This document shows positions 62,684 through 64,000 of a stretch of DNA of 64,000 nucleotides, piece after piece. Position numbers and translations under genes: made by a program. The first letter of the stretch is position 1. Each line of letters starts with the position of its first letter. The notes under the pieces were generated by a model, which was not told the origin of the DNA, searched no databases, and saw only the letters and a list, made by a program, of their open reading frames with translations. Source of the DNA: Bacillus sp. AFS041924 (GTDB lineage Bacteria > Bacillota > Bacilli > Bacillales > Bacillaceae_G); the NCBI RefSeq assembly GCF_002577195.1, contig NZ_NULG01000116.1, positions 1 through 64,000 on the forward strand, in the 5' to 3' direction.

Positions 62684-63058
62684 TTAGAAACACGTAAACG
62701 ATCTAATTCGATTTGTATCAATTCCAAAGAAAACCCATCTCCAGCCAATCCATCTCCAGCCAGCAACTGAATGTCTACCTACGAAGGTTGGAAAGTACCA
62801 AAATTGTTCTCCATTATTCAACCAAACATAAGTATTTCTAAATCGGCAACCAGCAATTGCGCCAGGATCTACCGCGAATGCTGTAGCCTGTTGTTGGGTT
62901 GGTGTGAATGAAGGTGGTGGTGCAGTAGGTTGACCTTGAGCTTGACCTCCTCCACCCGGTTGTCCTGGAAAGCCTGGGAATCCACCTGGTTGCCCCGGAA
63001 AGCCACCCGGTTGTCCTGGGAATCCTGGAAATGTTCTATATTGAGGGAAAAAGTTCAT
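62684..63058 (-). CDS. Pro/Gly-rich spore-surface-like protein
   Basis: A 124-residue protein: N-terminal repeats of the PGFPGQPGG type (about residues 10-40, collagen-like composition), a PTAPPPSFTPTQQQ linker and an aromatic C-terminal domain (CRFRNTYVWLNNGEQFWYFP, then WRWIGWRWVFFG). Similar proteins occur among spore-surface proteins of bacilli. No signal peptide. AAGGAGTTGA precedes the ATG. Confidence 0.78.
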   Translation of the reverse strand: MNFFPQYRTFPGFPGQPGGFPGQPGGFPGFPGQPGGGGQAQGQPTAPPPSFTPTQQQATAFAVDPGAIAGCRFRNTYVWLNNGEQFWYFPTFVGRHSVAGWRWIGWRWVFFGIDTNRIRSFTCF

Positions 63059-63231
63059 TATATCAACTCCTTTTTAGTTTAATCCTTATTAAAGTATGAT
63101 ATTTACTAGTTTTTGTTTGGGCTGAAGGTCAAATAACCATTTGATGAAGTTGATTTAGTTTCGTGAATTTTAAAGTAATTAGAGCTAAAAATAAATGAAT
63201 AAGGTCATTCTTTTTGACTTCAAACTTATGT

Positions 63232-63354
63232 ACTGGAAAAATTCAGATTGGTCGTTTAGAAGTAAGAACATTAGTCGCTTTAGCTTCTTTGGCAGAATGT
63301 ACATTGGATGAACTAATTATTAGAGGGGAGAAAATTGAGCTGATTGAAACATAG
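63232..63354 (+). pseudogene. C-terminal remnant of an XRE-type regulator-like gene
   Basis: 41 codons without a start: TGKIQIGRLEVRTLVALASL then AECTLDELIIRGEKIELIET and a stop. The LEVRTLVALASLAECTLDELI part resembles the last helices of small Cro/C1-type HTH domains. No upstream continuation is visible in any frame. Confidence 0.4.
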
Positions 63355-63496
63355 ATAAAAACGCTTGATTTATTTTTCCATTAGTAAAAGGTGGCACCCA
63401 GGTATGGATCAATTAATCGTGTTAGCTAGCCCAGAAATTACTAAGCAGATATCGTGAATTAAGATCATTAGTAGCAGTACATGGATCGATTCTTTG

Positions 63497-63532
63497 AAAA
63501 GTGTGACACTAATTGAATGTGTCACACTTTTT
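63497..63532 (+). terminator. Terminator upstream of the histidine-kinase gene
   Basis: AAAAGTGTGACAC pairs perfectly with GTGTCACACTTTT. No intact gene lies before it in this gap; it may end the remnant transcript. Confidence 0.85.
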
Positions 63533-63697
63533 CTATTTATGACTTAGACTTGTATTACTCTGATTGTGTATAATTTAAGAATTATTTAAGAATTTAATAA
63601 TAGGTAATTAATTTTTCTGAATTATAATTAGGCCTTTAAAATATTAAATGGGAAATATACTAAGTAGTTCATAATTTTTTGAAAGTTGGAGGCTAAT

Positions 63698-64000
63698 TTG
63701 TCGATTCGAAAACGGTTAATCTTATCAAATATTGCAATGATCGTCATTCCGATTTTTTCTTTTATTCTCATCGAGATTTTGCTCGGTGTATTTTACTATA
63801 AAGTTTTAGAGCCTAAATTTAGTGGACATCCTCCCCGTTCATTTTATTTTTTTCGATTCGGAATCATTGTCCCAATTTTTGCAATTACAAATGGAGTACT
63901 CTCCTATTTTGTTTCAAAAAGCATACTAAGACCAGTTAAAAATCTTTCAATTGCTGCTAAACAGATTAGTGAAGGAAATTTGGATTTCGAAGTGAAACCA
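63698..64000 (+). CDS. Sensor histidine kinase, N-terminal part (cut by window end)
   Basis: 101 codons to the window edge: a cytoplasmic start (SIRKRLILSNIAMIVIPIF), first transmembrane helix (about 8-30), a short extracytoplasmic loop, a second helix (about 55-75) and the start of a HAMP domain (SILRPVKNLSIAAKQISEGN). TTG start at 63698, with TTGGAGG 5 nt upstream. The kinase core lies beyond the window, so the class is inferred from this architecture. Confidence 0.8.
   Translation, partial: MSIRKRLILSNIAMIVIPIFSFILIEILLGVFYYKVLEPKFSGHPPRSFYFFRFGIIVPIFAITNGVLSYFVSKSILRPVKNLSIAAKQISEGNLDFEVKP

Overview
The window is AT-rich, with Bacillus-type ribosome-binding sites, hairpin-plus-T terminators and spore-associated genes (a YjcZ-type peptide, a SleL-like LysM/GH18 hydrolase, glycine- and tryptophan-rich coat-like proteins). 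Gene families and order (kamA-yokU-yozE-yodN-yozD-PAP2 phosphatase) match the B. subtilis kamA-yodM neighbourhood from memory. The source is therefore a spore-forming member of the Bacillaceae; genus and species cannot be fixed from sequence alone.

The most important structure lies at 4549-10094. A yodN-like gene is cut in two by a 4,877-bp element (4638-9514). Its large serine recombinase starts inside the last codons of the truncated 5' half. The two gene parts share a 9-bp core (4629-4637 and 9506-9514). Joining them there restores one in-frame 222-codon gene, and joining the element ends gives an interrupted palindrome with two perfect 21-bp arms, as expected of a serine-integrase attP. 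This is the layout of skin-type intervening elements. The element carries phaQ-phaP (polyhydroxyalkanoate granule genes), an alpha/beta hydrolase, a DUF4257-like membrane protein and a 43-codon ORF beside the right end.

Layout: 0.2-4.3 kb lactate-permease family, YjcZ, kamA, yokU, yozE; 4.5-10.1 kb split gene and element; 10.1-16.3 kb yozD, PAP2 phosphatase, thioredoxin-like protein, sbcDC; 16.5-18.8 kb amino-acid ABC importer; 19.1-24.4 kb 21-bp repeat array, D-2-hydroxyacid dehydrogenase, thiamine-binding protein, TetR regulator with an MFS exporter and matching operators, GNAT; 24.5-30.8 kb lrgAB, exonucleases, Nudix, serine hydrolase, rhomboid; 30.8-32.7 kb a decayed class I lysyl-tRNA synthetase behind an apparently intact T-box leader; 32.8-41.3 kb DUF6944 protein, DegV, DUF3243, EmrB-type MFS, L,D-transpeptidase, GH18, GNAT and EamA; 41.5-46.5 kb second 21-bp array, prfC, an Ena-like pseudogene, a YtrA-type GntR/ABC operon, trmO; 46.8-48.6 kb a patch of gene remnants including an IS3-family piece; 49.0-53.1 kb a giant cell-surface or secreted S8 protease ending in a dockerin-like module; 53.4-59.6 kb an amino-sugar-acid catabolic operon (deacetylase, DgaE-like lyase, KDPG aldolase, KDG kinase, GntR/UTRA regulator, GntP permease); 59.7-64 kb third 21-bp array, ring-cleaving dioxygenase, EamA, GNAT, a coat-like protein and the start of a histidine kinase.

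Functional links visible from sequence: the recombinase is placed to be expressed with the gene it interrupts; the TetR gene and exporter share one 18-bp operator motif; the sugar-acid operon reads as uptake, deacetylation, deamination to KDG, phosphorylation and aldol cleavage, under a local GntR protein and probable CcpA control. Family names come from recognising motifs by eye, without database searches.
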